A stretch of DNA of 64,000 nucleotides from Streptomyces sp. NBC_00376. GTDB lineage: Bacteria; Actinomycetota; Actinomycetes; Streptomycetales; Streptomycetaceae. This document shows positions 26,370-34,627 of this stretch, piece after piece (within the stretch, counting starts at the first letter, position 1; every line of letters starts with the position of its first letter). Where the stretch lies: assembly GCF_036077095.1 (NCBI RefSeq), contig NZ_CP107962.1, positions 365,428 to 429,427 on the forward strand. Reading direction: 5' to 3'. The translations under genes were made by a program, and so were the position numbers. The notes under the pieces are model-generated. The model made no database searches and was not told where the DNA came from. It was given only the letters and a program-made list of their open reading frames with translations.

Positions 26370-27173
26370 GTGTCTCAACCGCCCGGCGAGCAGCCGCAGC
26401 AGCAGCCCTGGTCGCCGCCACAGCAGCCGTTCGGCATGCCGCCGCCTCCGCCGGTCCCTCCAACCGCACCGCCGCAGACCGGTTACGGGCAGCCGCAGGT
26501 GCCGCACCCCGGTATGCCCGTGGCCGGGAACCCGTACGCCCAGCCGGGCCCGCCGTACGGCGCCTACCCGTCGCCGCACGGCCCCCTTCCCGGCGCCCTG
26601 GGGCAGGCACCGGGGCCAAGGAAGCGGCAGACCGGGCTCATCGTGACGGCCGCCGTGGTGGCTCTCGTCGTGGTGGCCGGCGGGGTGTGGTTCGCGGTCG
26701 GCCGGGGCGGCGACGACACCGAGTCGCCCAAGGCCAAGGCGAGCCCGAGCACCTCGGCGCCCAGCGTGAGCCCGACCGACAAGTCCCCGATCGTCCAGCC
26801 ACCGCCCGAGGAGTCGGAGACCCCCGACAACCCGCTCGTCCCCGAGCCCACCGGGACCGGCCTCCAGGCCGTGTGGAAGGCATCCGACTCCACCATGCTG
26901 GCGATCGGCGACGCGTACCTCGACGAGCCTGCCCGGATCAACGCGATCCTCAGCGACGGCTCCGGGTTCGAATGCAAGGGGCGTTGGCAGGAGGACGAGA
27001 GCGGCGACTTCCTGGAGGTCGCGCTGTTGTGCGAGCAGGACGGCGTCCGGGTCGCGGACAAGGACCGGGCCGGCAATCTCAGCCAGAACGGCGACACCCT
27101 GACAGTCAAGTGGAACAAGGGCGCCACCGGCTCGGAGTCCTTCGAGCGCTTCCGCGACATGGACCCCGCCTGA
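26370..27173 (+). CDS. Proline-rich membrane-anchored surface protein
   Basis: This 267-residue protein starts at GTG 26370 behind GGGGGAGGAA. The first ~85 residues are Pro/Gln/Gly-rich (PQQPFGMPPPPPVPPTAPPQ), then comes one membrane helix (TGLIVTAAVVALVVVAGGVW) and an exported domain after a Ser/Thr/Pro linker. The exported part has one Cys pair (FECKGRW, LLCEQDG). This is a common actinomycete design: disordered cytoplasmic N-terminus, helix, outside domain. It is divergent to the transfer genes; role unknown. Confidence 0.72.
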   Translation: MSQPPGEQPQQQPWSPPQQPFGMPPPPPVPPTAPPQTGYGQPQVPHPGMPVAGNPYAQPGPPYGAYPSPHGPLPGALGQAPGPRKRQTGLIVTAAVVALVVVAGGVWFAVGRGGDDTESPKAKASPSTSAPSVSPTDKSPIVQPPPEESETPDNPLVPEPTGTGLQAVWKASDSTMLAIGDAYLDEPARINAILSDGSGFECKGRWQEDESGDFLEVALLCEQDGVRVADKDRAGNLSQNGDTLTVKWNKGATGSESFERFRDMDPA

Positions 27174-27279
27174 CCGCCAGGTGTGCCCAAGCCCAGAGCA
27201 GGACTGGCGTTTCCCAAAGAGCCCCATCAGCGTCGCGACGCCGAGCCAAATGCCTCCCCAGGCCGATAGCCGCTGCAGG

Positions 27280-27771
27280 TCAGCTGCTTGACTGCAGCGA
27301 CCGCCTGCACTCCTTCCTCAGGATCTGGATGCGCTCATGGAAGGTCTGCAGGATGGCCTCTGTTGGCCCGGGAGCGTGGTGACCTACTGCGATCACGCTC
27401 TCAGCCGCCGCGGCCCTAACCTGCCTCGCCGCCTCGCGAACCTCCAGAGGAGCCTCAAGCTGAAGTACCAGCTCCAGGCCGAACAACCGCGTTGCCTTGG
27501 CGGCATCAAACGCAGCTTGGCGTTCCACAGCACTGAGCTGCTCGGAAGCCACTGAAGCTGCTCTCTGGAACACTTCCTCAGCAGCACTGAGGTAGGAGGT
27601 GTAGGCATCTCGGCGGATCTGCCTTAGCTACTGCTGATGAGCGCTCAGCCTCTGTTGATCTGCCTGGTAGCGGGCCCCACGGAAAGCGATCAACGCGGCC
27701 ACCCATGCCCCAGTGGCTCCGATAATGCCCCCGCCCAGGGCCCCAACGAGCCCTGCGATGCCAGCGTCCAC
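27280..27771 (-). pseudogene. Membrane-anchored helical protein broken by one TAG
   Basis: From GTG 27771 the frame encodes VDAGIAGLVGALGGGIIGAT and a membrane helix, then ...SAHQQ, a TAG at 27630-27628, and continues in the same frame LRQIRRDAYTSYLSAAEEVF to a stop at 27280. Without the TAG it would be a 163-residue protein of a common actinomycete type: a short N-terminal helix followed by a cytoplasmic coiled region. One base change explains the break. The downstream piece alone (27573-27280) has only weak starts. Confidence 0.7.
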
Positions 27772-27826
27772 AGCCCGATTCTAGATCGGTGATTGCACGT
27801 CTCCACGTGTCAGGACGGAAAACTAA

Positions 27827-28140
27827 TCAGAGCACTCGGCGTACGTCCCAGTCATACCGTTCCCAGTACCCGGCTGTGGAGGTGGTCTCGACGGTCTTTC
27901 CGGGCCGGGGTGCGTGGATCATGGTGTTGTTGCCGGCGTAGAGGCCGACGTGTCCCCAGTTTCCGGCGTTGTTGATGACGATGAGGTCGCTGGGCTGGAT
28001 CTGAGAGCGGGGGACTCGGGTGCCGGAGTGCCGCATTTGCTGGGAGGTGCGGGGGAGCGTGATCCGAGCGCCCTGATAGAAGGCGTAGAGCATCAGGGCT
28101 GGGCAGTCGTAGCCGCCTTTTGGTCGGGCCCGTGGACTGC
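27827..28140 (-). pseudogene. Truncated copy of the NlpC/P60 domain
   Basis: It encodes about the last 100 residues of the NlpC/P60 gene at 34628-35740, at well over 90 percent DNA identity by eye (27827-28135 against 34628-34937). The active-site stretch reads GGYDCPALM instead of GGYDCSGLM, and the sequence upstream of it is unrelated. The transglycosylase part and start are missing. This is a decayed direct-repeat copy at the left side of the accessory block. Confidence 0.82.
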
Positions 28141-28284
28141 CTGGAGGACCGGCGGCGCGGAAGCGGGTCGGTGAGCTTGGCTCGGCCGCTTGTCCGGCCG
28201 CCGGGACTTTGAAGATAGCAGCTGGTGGACTGGCGGAAGATCGCTTGCCGTCACTTTGGGCCGCTGGGATACTCGTCCAACTCT

Positions 28285-28311
28285 TTGACATCAAGCGTCG
28301 TTTCGTATGAC
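28285..28311 (+). promoter_or_regulatory. Promoter of the helicase/methylase cassette
   Basis: TTGACA (28285-28290), 15 bases, then TATGAC (28306-28311), about 15 bases before the ATG at 28326. It has the same spacing as the Tad operon promoter. The transcript would be leaderless or nearly so. Confidence 0.5.
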
Positions 28312-28325
28312 TGCTGGTGTCTCCT

Positions 28326-30287
28326 ATGTGTGAGATCGGGAGCGTGAGCGGAGTGGCTAGCGGGGGCACGTGGTCGGATCTGGAGGCGTTCTGGCCTGCT
28401 GAGGAGATGGTGCGTAACAGAGGGCGGCTCAGCAACAAGATTGCTGAGATCTATGAAGCCGCGCATCCCAACCATGCCAAGGCCTCTACTGCCGACAAGA
28501 AGGCGTGGCGCGAGAGCCTCTACGAGGTCGCGACAGCCCTCAAGGACGTTGACCTCGGGCAGGTCTATGTCTTCGTCGAGTACAGAGTTCACCCCACTAT
28601 GAACCCGATCGATGTGGTCCTTGCCGGACAGCACCCCGACGGCGGACTAAGCTTCGCCGCCATTGAGCTGAAGCAGTGGGGCACCATCGAGCGCCCCGAT
28701 CCAGCCAAGGGGACGGCCAAGCTGTGCGCTGAGTGCAAGCAGTCCACCACTGGGGAGCTTTGCGAAGACTGCGCCATTGGCTGCGTCTACGCGCCGTTCT
28801 ACCAGCGGCACACAAAGCACCCCGCAGTGCAGGTGAGAGACAACCTGGAGGCGCTGAAGCGCCATCACAGCATGTTCGACGATCGGTACGTGCACCTCGC
28901 CGGCGCAGCCTACTTGCACAACCTGAAGGATCCCGACAGCCAGTGGATCAGCATGGTGCGACCGGTGCCGGGAGTTCCGACCTTCACGGCGCGGCAACCA
29001 GCCGATCTCCGCAAGTTCCTCACCACGCGCTTCAGTCCTGTCAAGGATGCCGAGGCCGCGCAGGCACTTCTGGGCCGTCGCCGTGCCAGCTCTCTTCTCA
29101 CGGACGAGATCGGGGCGATCGTCAACGGGCACACACAATTCAGCCTGACGGGGAAGCAGCTTGAAGCTGTGGGTCAGGTCATGGAATCGGTCCGCAAACC
29201 GTTGCCTGGCGCGAAAAAGGTGTACGTCATCAGCGGGCGACCGGGCACGGGGAAGTCGCTCCTGGCCCTGACGGCACTCGGCGAGGCGCTCAACAAAGGT
29301 TACCAAGCGCGATTTGTGTCGGGTGGTATCGCATCCCGCGAGAACCTCAAGCGCGGTGCCAAGGGAAAGAAGAAGCACTTCACGACCTTGAACCAGGTCG
29401 CGAACAAGGTGGCGCCCAACGGGCTTGACTTGCTGGTGTGCGACGAAGCGCACCGACTTACCGAGCGCCCGCAGTCGGGCTCGTTCGCGTTGCGGCGCGA
29501 CGATGAGTCGTCGGTGTCGGTGATCGTGACACGGGCCAGAGTCCCTGTCTTCTTCGTGGACGGTGACCAGCGACTCTTCGCCGAGGACGCCTGGTCCGAA
29601 ACGGATCTCATCGAGGCTATTCAGGACCTCAAGGCAGAAGTTGTGCCCATCAGGCTTGACAGGTCTCTTCGAGCGGTCGGGAGCTCCACCTACGACACGT
29701 GGGTACGGAATCTCCTGGCGGGCCGCCCTGTGCCGTGGAGCGCGGACGGTGACGAGAATCCGGAGCCTTTCGAGCTCTACTACACCGACAAGGCGGCCCG
29801 GATGGAGGAGTTCCTCCAGTCCAAGCTCGATGCGGGGCACAGCGCCCGGATGACTGCTGGCATGTGCTGGGAGTGGACCGACACGTCCGGCACCTTCCCG
29901 GACGTCGCCCCGGAACAGGGGTGGGCTCGCCCATGGAACGCGGAGGACACGCACAACACGCCGGGTGTCCCATCACGCCGGTTCTGGGCTACAGACGACG
30001 GCGGCTTCGGCCAGATCGGCTGCGTCCACACGGCCCAAGGCCTGGAATACGAGTGGGGCGGAGTCATCATGGGCCCTGACCTCACCTGGGCCGAAGGCTC
30101 ATGGGCTCTGGACCGGGACTGGGTGAAGAGCAAAGCAATCCGAATCGACTCCGACGAAATCTTGACGGAGCGACTTCGTAACGCCTACGGAGTACTGATG
30201 ACTCGATCCATCCGCGGCACAGTGCTCTACTCGATGGACCCAGACACCAGACAACTCTTCGCTGAACTTGGCATTCCGAAGCTCTGA
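28326..30287 (+). CDS. DUF2075-type nuclease/helicase
   Basis: This protein of about 653 residues has an N-terminal nuclease-like part (IDVVLAGQHPDGGLSFAAIE then LKQWG, like the catalytic D...ExK of PD-D/ExK nucleases). A Cys cluster (LCAECKQSTTGELCEDCA) follows, and then a superfamily 1 helicase core: Walker A SGRPGTGKSLLALTALG near residue 300, LLVCDEAHRL near 370, FVDGDQRLFAEDA, and the late GQIGCVHTAQGLEYEWGG. This is the DUF2075 (Schlafen-group-like) design, often found in defence loci. It is followed by methylase-type genes and lacks an HsdR partner, so it may be the effector. A GTG at 28344 is an alternative start. Confidence 0.85.
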   Translation: MCEIGSVSGVASGGTWSDLEAFWPAEEMVRNRGRLSNKIAEIYEAAHPNHAKASTADKKAWRESLYEVATALKDVDLGQVYVFVEYRVHPTMNPIDVVLAGQHPDGGLSFAAIELKQWGTIERPDPAKGTAKLCAECKQSTTGELCEDCAIGCVYAPFYQRHTKHPAVQVRDNLEALKRHHSMFDDRYVHLAGAAYLHNLKDPDSQWISMVRPVPGVPTFTARQPADLRKFLTTRFSPVKDAEAAQALLGRRRASSLLTDEIGAIVNGHTQFSLTGKQLEAVGQVMESVRKPLPGAKKVYVISGRPGTGKSLLALTALGEALNKGYQARFVSGGIASRENLKRGAKGKKKHFTTLNQVANKVAPNGLDLLVCDEAHRLTERPQSGSFALRRDDESSVSVIVTRARVPVFFVDGDQRLFAEDAWSETDLIEAIQDLKAEVVPIRLDRSLRAVGSSTYDTWVRNLLAGRPVPWSADGDENPEPFELYYTDKAARMEEFLQSKLDAGHSARMTAGMCWEWTDTSGTFPDVAPEQGWARPWNAEDTHNTPGVPSRRFWATDDGGFGQIGCVHTAQGLEYEWGGVIMGPDLTWAEGSWALDRDWVKSKAIRIDSDEILTERLRNAYGVLMTRSIRGTVLYSMDPDTRQLFAELGIPKL

Positions 30288-30441
30288 TCGTGGGCGAGAG
30301 CTGCCAAGGTTCGCATCCGAGGAATTCGCCGCACAGGAAAGGCTGCGGGGGCGTTGTGCCGGCCCAACCCTGGGCGTCTGTGGAGCTGAAAAGTGAAATA
30401 TTGCGCCCAGCCCGTGCGGCCGGGCCGAAGGGGGATGGCCC

Positions 30442-31875
30442 GTGTCGGCAACGGAATCCGCTTCAGGCTGGCCCGAAGTCCGGCTCGCCAGCGTCCTCGG
30501 CAGTCGATTGATCAGCGGCGGCTCCAAGACCACCACTGTCGGAGGATGGCCTCCCACGTCCGCAAACCATTCACTCGAGACAGTGGCGAGAAGAGGAAAC
30601 CAGGACTCAGCAGCGGACAGGGCAGGCCTCGGTGGGCCTCCTCCAGTGGACGTTCGTGCAGGAGATTTTCTCGTCTGCCGCAACGCCGGAACACTGGACC
30701 GCCTCGGACGGGGAGTGCTGATCGAGAAAGGGACGCCACTGCTGAATTTCTCGAGCGGTATGGCGCGAGTTCGCGTGCGCCCCACACTCCTGTATCCCGC
30801 GTACCTGGAACAGTTGTGGCAGTCCTCCCCTGTCCGAGAACAGATCGAGGCCGCAGCACGCAGCGGCCGTATGTACTCGCTCACGATCAAGGCACTGTTG
30901 AACATCAGGTTCTCCCTGCCGCCACTTGCATTACAGGAACGCATCCTGGCGGCACTTCAGGTACGGATCAAACGACTCGATCGTGCAGAAACAGCCCTTC
31001 GTCGGGCCGCAGCGGGAGTTATCGCGCTGCAGGACGTCGCGCACCATGCACTGACGCCGCAGTACGACGCCGCCACCCAAACGCTTCCCCACGGCTGGCG
31101 TTGGGGGCGCCTGGGCGAGGTCATCAAGCGGATCGAGTCAGGGCACTCACCACGGTGCCTCAAGCGGCCTGCCGAAAGCGACGAGAAAGCAGTGATCAAG
31201 ACCAGTGCCATTACCGGAGGGAGGTTCCTCGAGGACGAGAACAAGGCGGTGCCCGCGGGAACGCTCCTCAATGAACACCACGAGATCACGGCTGGCGACA
31301 TCCTGCTGTGCCGTGCCAACAGCCTCGCTCACGTCGGTGCGACTGTCCATGTCACCGAATGCCGGTCTGGTCTGTATCTGAGCGACAAAAGCCTGCGAAT
31401 GGTGCCGAATACTGGCATCGATGACCGATGGCTGGTGTCGCTTCTGGCAACCCCCTACGTACGTGCGGAGATCGCGCGACGGAGCAACGGCACTCTGTCG
31501 TCGATGCGCAATATCACGCAACCTAATCTGCAAGAAATCCCGATACCCATTGCCCCGCTGCACGACCAAGTGCGGCTGGGCCGACAAGCCACGCAGTGCA
31601 GAAACGCAGCAGACCAACTGCATCTGCGGATACAGAAAACCCTGAAGTCATCGGCCTTGCTGCGCCGGGCACTGGCTGATGCGGCGTCAGTCGGCCGGAT
31701 CGTGGGTCCTGCGAACATTGGTTCGCCGCAGGAGCCGACCGTCCTGCATGTCCCACCGGAGCCGTCTATCCGTAACGAAGGTGACTGGATTGCCCGCCCG
31801 GTGCAAACCCCGTGGGCAGTGGCTGATCACCACAGCCGGAGCGTTGTCCCGGAACAGCTGGAGTTTGAGCTATGA
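30442..31875 (+). CDS. hsdS: HsdS-like type I specificity subunit
   Basis: This 477-residue protein is built of two target-recognition halves, each ending in the usual sequence: IRFSLPPLALQERILAALQ (about residues 155-173) and IPIPIAPLHDQVRLGRQA (about 375), each followed by a long helix that forms the spacer. The second half opens LPHGWRWGRLGEVIKRIESG, typical of HsdS. The two halves would read the two parts of a split DNA site. It overlaps the HsdM-like gene by four bases (31872). The GTG at 30442 has GGGGG upstream; there is about 150 bases of gap from the helicase gene. Confidence 0.82.
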   Translation: MSATESASGWPEVRLASVLGSRLISGGSKTTTVGGWPPTSANHSLETVARRGNQDSAADRAGLGGPPPVDVRAGDFLVCRNAGTLDRLGRGVLIEKGTPLLNFSSGMARVRVRPTLLYPAYLEQLWQSSPVREQIEAAARSGRMYSLTIKALLNIRFSLPPLALQERILAALQVRIKRLDRAETALRRAAAGVIALQDVAHHALTPQYDAATQTLPHGWRWGRLGEVIKRIESGHSPRCLKRPAESDEKAVIKTSAITGGRFLEDENKAVPAGTLLNEHHEITAGDILLCRANSLAHVGATVHVTECRSGLYLSDKSLRMVPNTGIDDRWLVSLLATPYVRAEIARRSNGTLSSMRNITQPNLQEIPIPIAPLHDQVRLGRQATQCRNAADQLHLRIQKTLKSSALLRRALADAASVGRIVGPANIGSPQEPTVLHVPPEPSIRNEGDWIARPVQTPWAVADHHSRSVVPEQLEFEL

Positions 31876-33380
31876 ACGATGCCTCTGCCCTCTCAACGGA
31901 CCGAGGATTGCATGGCGCGAAGTCACACATGACCGAGCGGCTTTTAAACTACTACAACCTTCTGTATGACCGCGGGCTGTCTGCCGTGGAAGCCGTCGAG
32001 CAGCTCACGTTTCTGCTCGTGCTCAAACTTGAGGACGAAGGGCGGCAGACCGCAATAGACGGCGAACCGCCCGCGCCACCCACACCACACGGTTGGGCGT
32101 CGCTGACGGGGAAGCGGGCAGAGCCGCTTGTCGCCCAGTACACCAAGACACTTGCCCAGCGTTCGTCCAGTGCCTCTGGCACTGCAGTGGACGCTGTCTT
32201 CGTCGGCGCACAGAACCACGTACCCGATCCAGCACTGCTGGAGCGACTCATTCTCGACCTCTTCGATGTGGAGCAATGGAGTGCGTATGGGATGAGTCTG
32301 CTGGGCGAGGCATATGGCGAGCTCTTGCAAAGAACGATGAATGAGAGAAGATCCGGGGCCGGTCAGTTCTTTACGCCCCGCCCGCTCATCGATGCCGTCG
32401 TCGAAGTGCTTCAACCAGCGCTCACCGACACCATCAGCGATCCAGCCTGCGGCATGGGTGGTTTCCTCCTGGGGGCGCACGACTATCTCGCACGGCATTT
32501 GACCAACCCCACCTCGGACGAACTGCAGCAGTACCGCAACCATCAGCACTGGGGAGACGAGCTGGTCCATAGCACGGCCCGGTTGGCGACGGCGAGACTG
32601 CTTCTGAGCGGAGTCGTCTTCGCCGGGCAACCGGCACCGATCGCCGTGAGGGACGCGCTTGCTCAGCAGCCCGATAGCCAAGCCTCGCTGGTGCTCACCC
32701 ATCCACCGTTCGGCAAGCATGCAGAGATCTCCGGGGAGGGGTCCCGCCACACGTATGGGCGGTCAGACTTCGTGGCCGTGTCGACCGACAAGCAGATCAA
32801 TTTCCTGCAGCATGCCATGTCGCTGACGGCCGAGCAGGGGCGCGCAGCCGTTGTCGTCCCCGACAACATCCTCTTTGCCCTGGGCACGGCAGAGACCGTG
32901 CGACGAGACATGCTGAACAGGTTTGACGTCCACACCATGCTTAGGCTGCCTACGGGTACCTTTCCCTCTGCCAGCGGCGTCAGGGCGAGTGTCATCTTCT
33001 TCGATCAGCATCCCAATCCTGCGGGCGAGTATCCTCAAACATCCAGAATCTGGGTCTACGACCTGCGCTCAGGACGACGATTCGACGCCCGCGATAATCC
33101 ACTCAGCCAACGGGACCTGAACGCCTTCGTGTCCGCGTACGGTCCGGGTCTCCCCCGAGTGGAGCGCCGGGAGACAGAACACTTCCGATGCTTCGACATC
33201 CACGATGTGCTCGACCATGGTCACGCAAGCCTTGATCTCACACTGCCGAACGAAGCCCCAGGGGAGGGTGCCCTTGCTGCTCCCGAAGAGATCGCCCAAG
33301 GTGTTCTTGAGAATCTGAGAATAGCACTGCAGGAGTTCGAGGAGCTGACTGCGGAACTGTTGCTCGACGACGCGGAATGA
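31872..33380 (+). CDS. hsdM: HsdM-like N6-adenine methylase with altered catalytic motif
   Basis: This 502-residue protein has GAGQFFTPRPLIDAVV (motif X) and DPACGMGGFLLG (motif I, SAM binding) in canonical form. Motif IV, normally NPPF, reads LTHPPFG, with His at 32700-32702 in place of the catalytic Asn. RSDFVAVSTDKQINFLQHAM and VPDNILFALGTAE follow as in HsdM. With this change the protein may bind DNA and SAM but not methylate. It overlaps the HsdS-like gene and no HsdR gene is present. It could be a dead subunit used for recognition, or a decaying methylase. Confidence 0.83.
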   Translation: MNDASALSTDRGLHGAKSHMTERLLNYYNLLYDRGLSAVEAVEQLTFLLVLKLEDEGRQTAIDGEPPAPPTPHGWASLTGKRAEPLVAQYTKTLAQRSSSASGTAVDAVFVGAQNHVPDPALLERLILDLFDVEQWSAYGMSLLGEAYGELLQRTMNERRSGAGQFFTPRPLIDAVVEVLQPALTDTISDPACGMGGFLLGAHDYLARHLTNPTSDELQQYRNHQHWGDELVHSTARLATARLLLSGVVFAGQPAPIAVRDALAQQPDSQASLVLTHPPFGKHAEISGEGSRHTYGRSDFVAVSTDKQINFLQHAMSLTAEQGRAAVVVPDNILFALGTAETVRRDMLNRFDVHTMLRLPTGTFPSASGVRASVIFFDQHPNPAGEYPQTSRIWVYDLRSGRRFDARDNPLSQRDLNAFVSAYGPGLPRVERRETEHFRCFDIHDVLDHGHASLDLTLPNEAPGEGALAAPEEIAQGVLENLRIALQEFEELTAELLLDDAE

Positions 33381-33781
33381 GCCGCATATCGCCAGCGGCG
33401 CTGGCCGCCGACGATCACGTACATCCCCAGGTGGTGGTTGCGGCGGCGGTCGGGCACGGAACCCACGCAATCAGCAGGCTAACTGGTCAAGCAGTGTAGG
33501 TTCCGATTTGTTTTGTCGTCCGGCATTCATGTGGCCTTGCGTTTCGAGGCTGTGTCCAGACGATTTGGCGGTGGATCTGTCCGGACGATCTGTCAGATCC
33601 CTGGCCATGGTGGGCGGGTTCTGGTCGGCGGCAGTCGGCACTTGCGGCATTTCAGGGCTCGGCCTCATTGCGGGCCGCGCGATGGCCAGCGGGTGAGAAC
33701 GCAGAGAAGATGAGGCTCCTTCCAAAACCATGGCCAGGGGTACGCTTTCGGAGTTGATCGCTGCTCGCTGGAGGGGGAATC
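33381..33781. other. Intergenic region with a 15-base direct repeat
   Basis: TGTCCAGACGATTTG (33553) and TGTCCGGACGATCTG (33578) are near-identical, and GGATCTG...CAGATCC forms a dyad beside them, so an operator before the lipoprotein gene is plausible. A 29-residue glycine-rich frame starting at ATG 33607 has high third-position GC but no clear ribosome site. No other gene was seen. Confidence 0.35.
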
Positions 33782-34411
33782 TTGCTGGGGGCCAGAAGGG
33801 CGTTCGCCGAGGGCGCGTGCTTGGTCGCGGTGGCTGCGTGCTTGGCGGGGTGTGGGGTCGGGGCTGACCCCGGACAAGACGAGCCGAACCAGGTTTCTAA
33901 ACCCTCCTTCCAGGGGCCAAGGGTCCTGAGAAAGGAGCAGATGCGATTGGTGTTGCCCGATCTGAGCGACGTGCCCCCTGGCTGGAAGAGGAGCGGCGCG
34001 ACTAGCCTGGACGGATCGGCTTCCAAGGACGCGATCGTGGCCAGCGGGAGAGGTGCCTACTTGGCAACCGATCTTGGCGGCTACGTCGGTTTTCATGTCA
34101 CTTCGTTCGAAAGCCTGGCAAATGCCACCGAGGCGTACGCGAAGTTGAAGTCGAAGTATCCGGCCACCACGCTGGGATCGGTACAGATCCCGTTTGCGGA
34201 TGCGGCGTTTTCAGCCTCGAACTGTCCTGTCAAGAGCTCCTGCAGTGCCTTGATCAGCGTGCGCGTGGCCATGGTCGATGCATACGTGAACATCAACACG
34301 GATGGACCGGTCGCTGCCGACCCTAGGATCCTGAATTCGGTCACTCGGATGCTTGTTCAGCGCATTCGCCAAGCCCAGCGGGGACAGCAACCTTCCGCGA
34401 AGGCTACGTGA
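33782..34411 (+). CDS. Lipoprotein, paralogue of the Tad operon lipoprotein
   Basis: This 209-residue protein starts at TTG 33782 behind GGAGGGGGAA. ACLVAVAACLAGCG at residues 12-25 is a signal peptide with lipobox LAGC. The exported domain has a Cys pair (SNCPVKSSC) and ends MLVQRIRQAQRGQQPSAKAT, closely like the end of the lipoprotein at 14280 (MVVQRIQQAQAGKPPTASAR). Both probably bind the same kind of partner outside the cell. It is the last gene before the intact NlpC/P60 gene and reads in the opposite direction. Function unknown. Confidence 0.72.
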   Translation: MLGARRAFAEGACLVAVAACLAGCGVGADPGQDEPNQVSKPSFQGPRVLRKEQMRLVLPDLSDVPPGWKRSGATSLDGSASKDAIVASGRGAYLATDLGGYVGFHVTSFESLANATEAYAKLKSKYPATTLGSVQIPFADAAFSASNCPVKSSCSALISVRVAMVDAYVNINTDGPVAADPRILNSVTRMLVQRIRQAQRGQQPSAKAT

Positions 34412-34627
34412 GTGTGCGACAACGCGTTTCATCGCGTTACTCACCTGAAAGCCACCAACAATGTCGTTTTGTTCAGGGTGTGATGCGCTGTTGCGAAAGA
34501 CTGGTCCGCAGACGGCCAGAGTGACGCTGGCGCCGTACCGAGTGGAGAATCAGCCGGACGAGTCGAGCGACAAGTTGATGACAAGTCACTTGGATAAAGA
34601 CATCTCTAATCGGAACCTACAAACAGA

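Noticed and set aside
33508..33731. Small frames on either strand in the gap before the lipoprotein
   Set aside because: Overlapping frames of similar quality on both strands, no ribosome site; mentioned in the gap note only.
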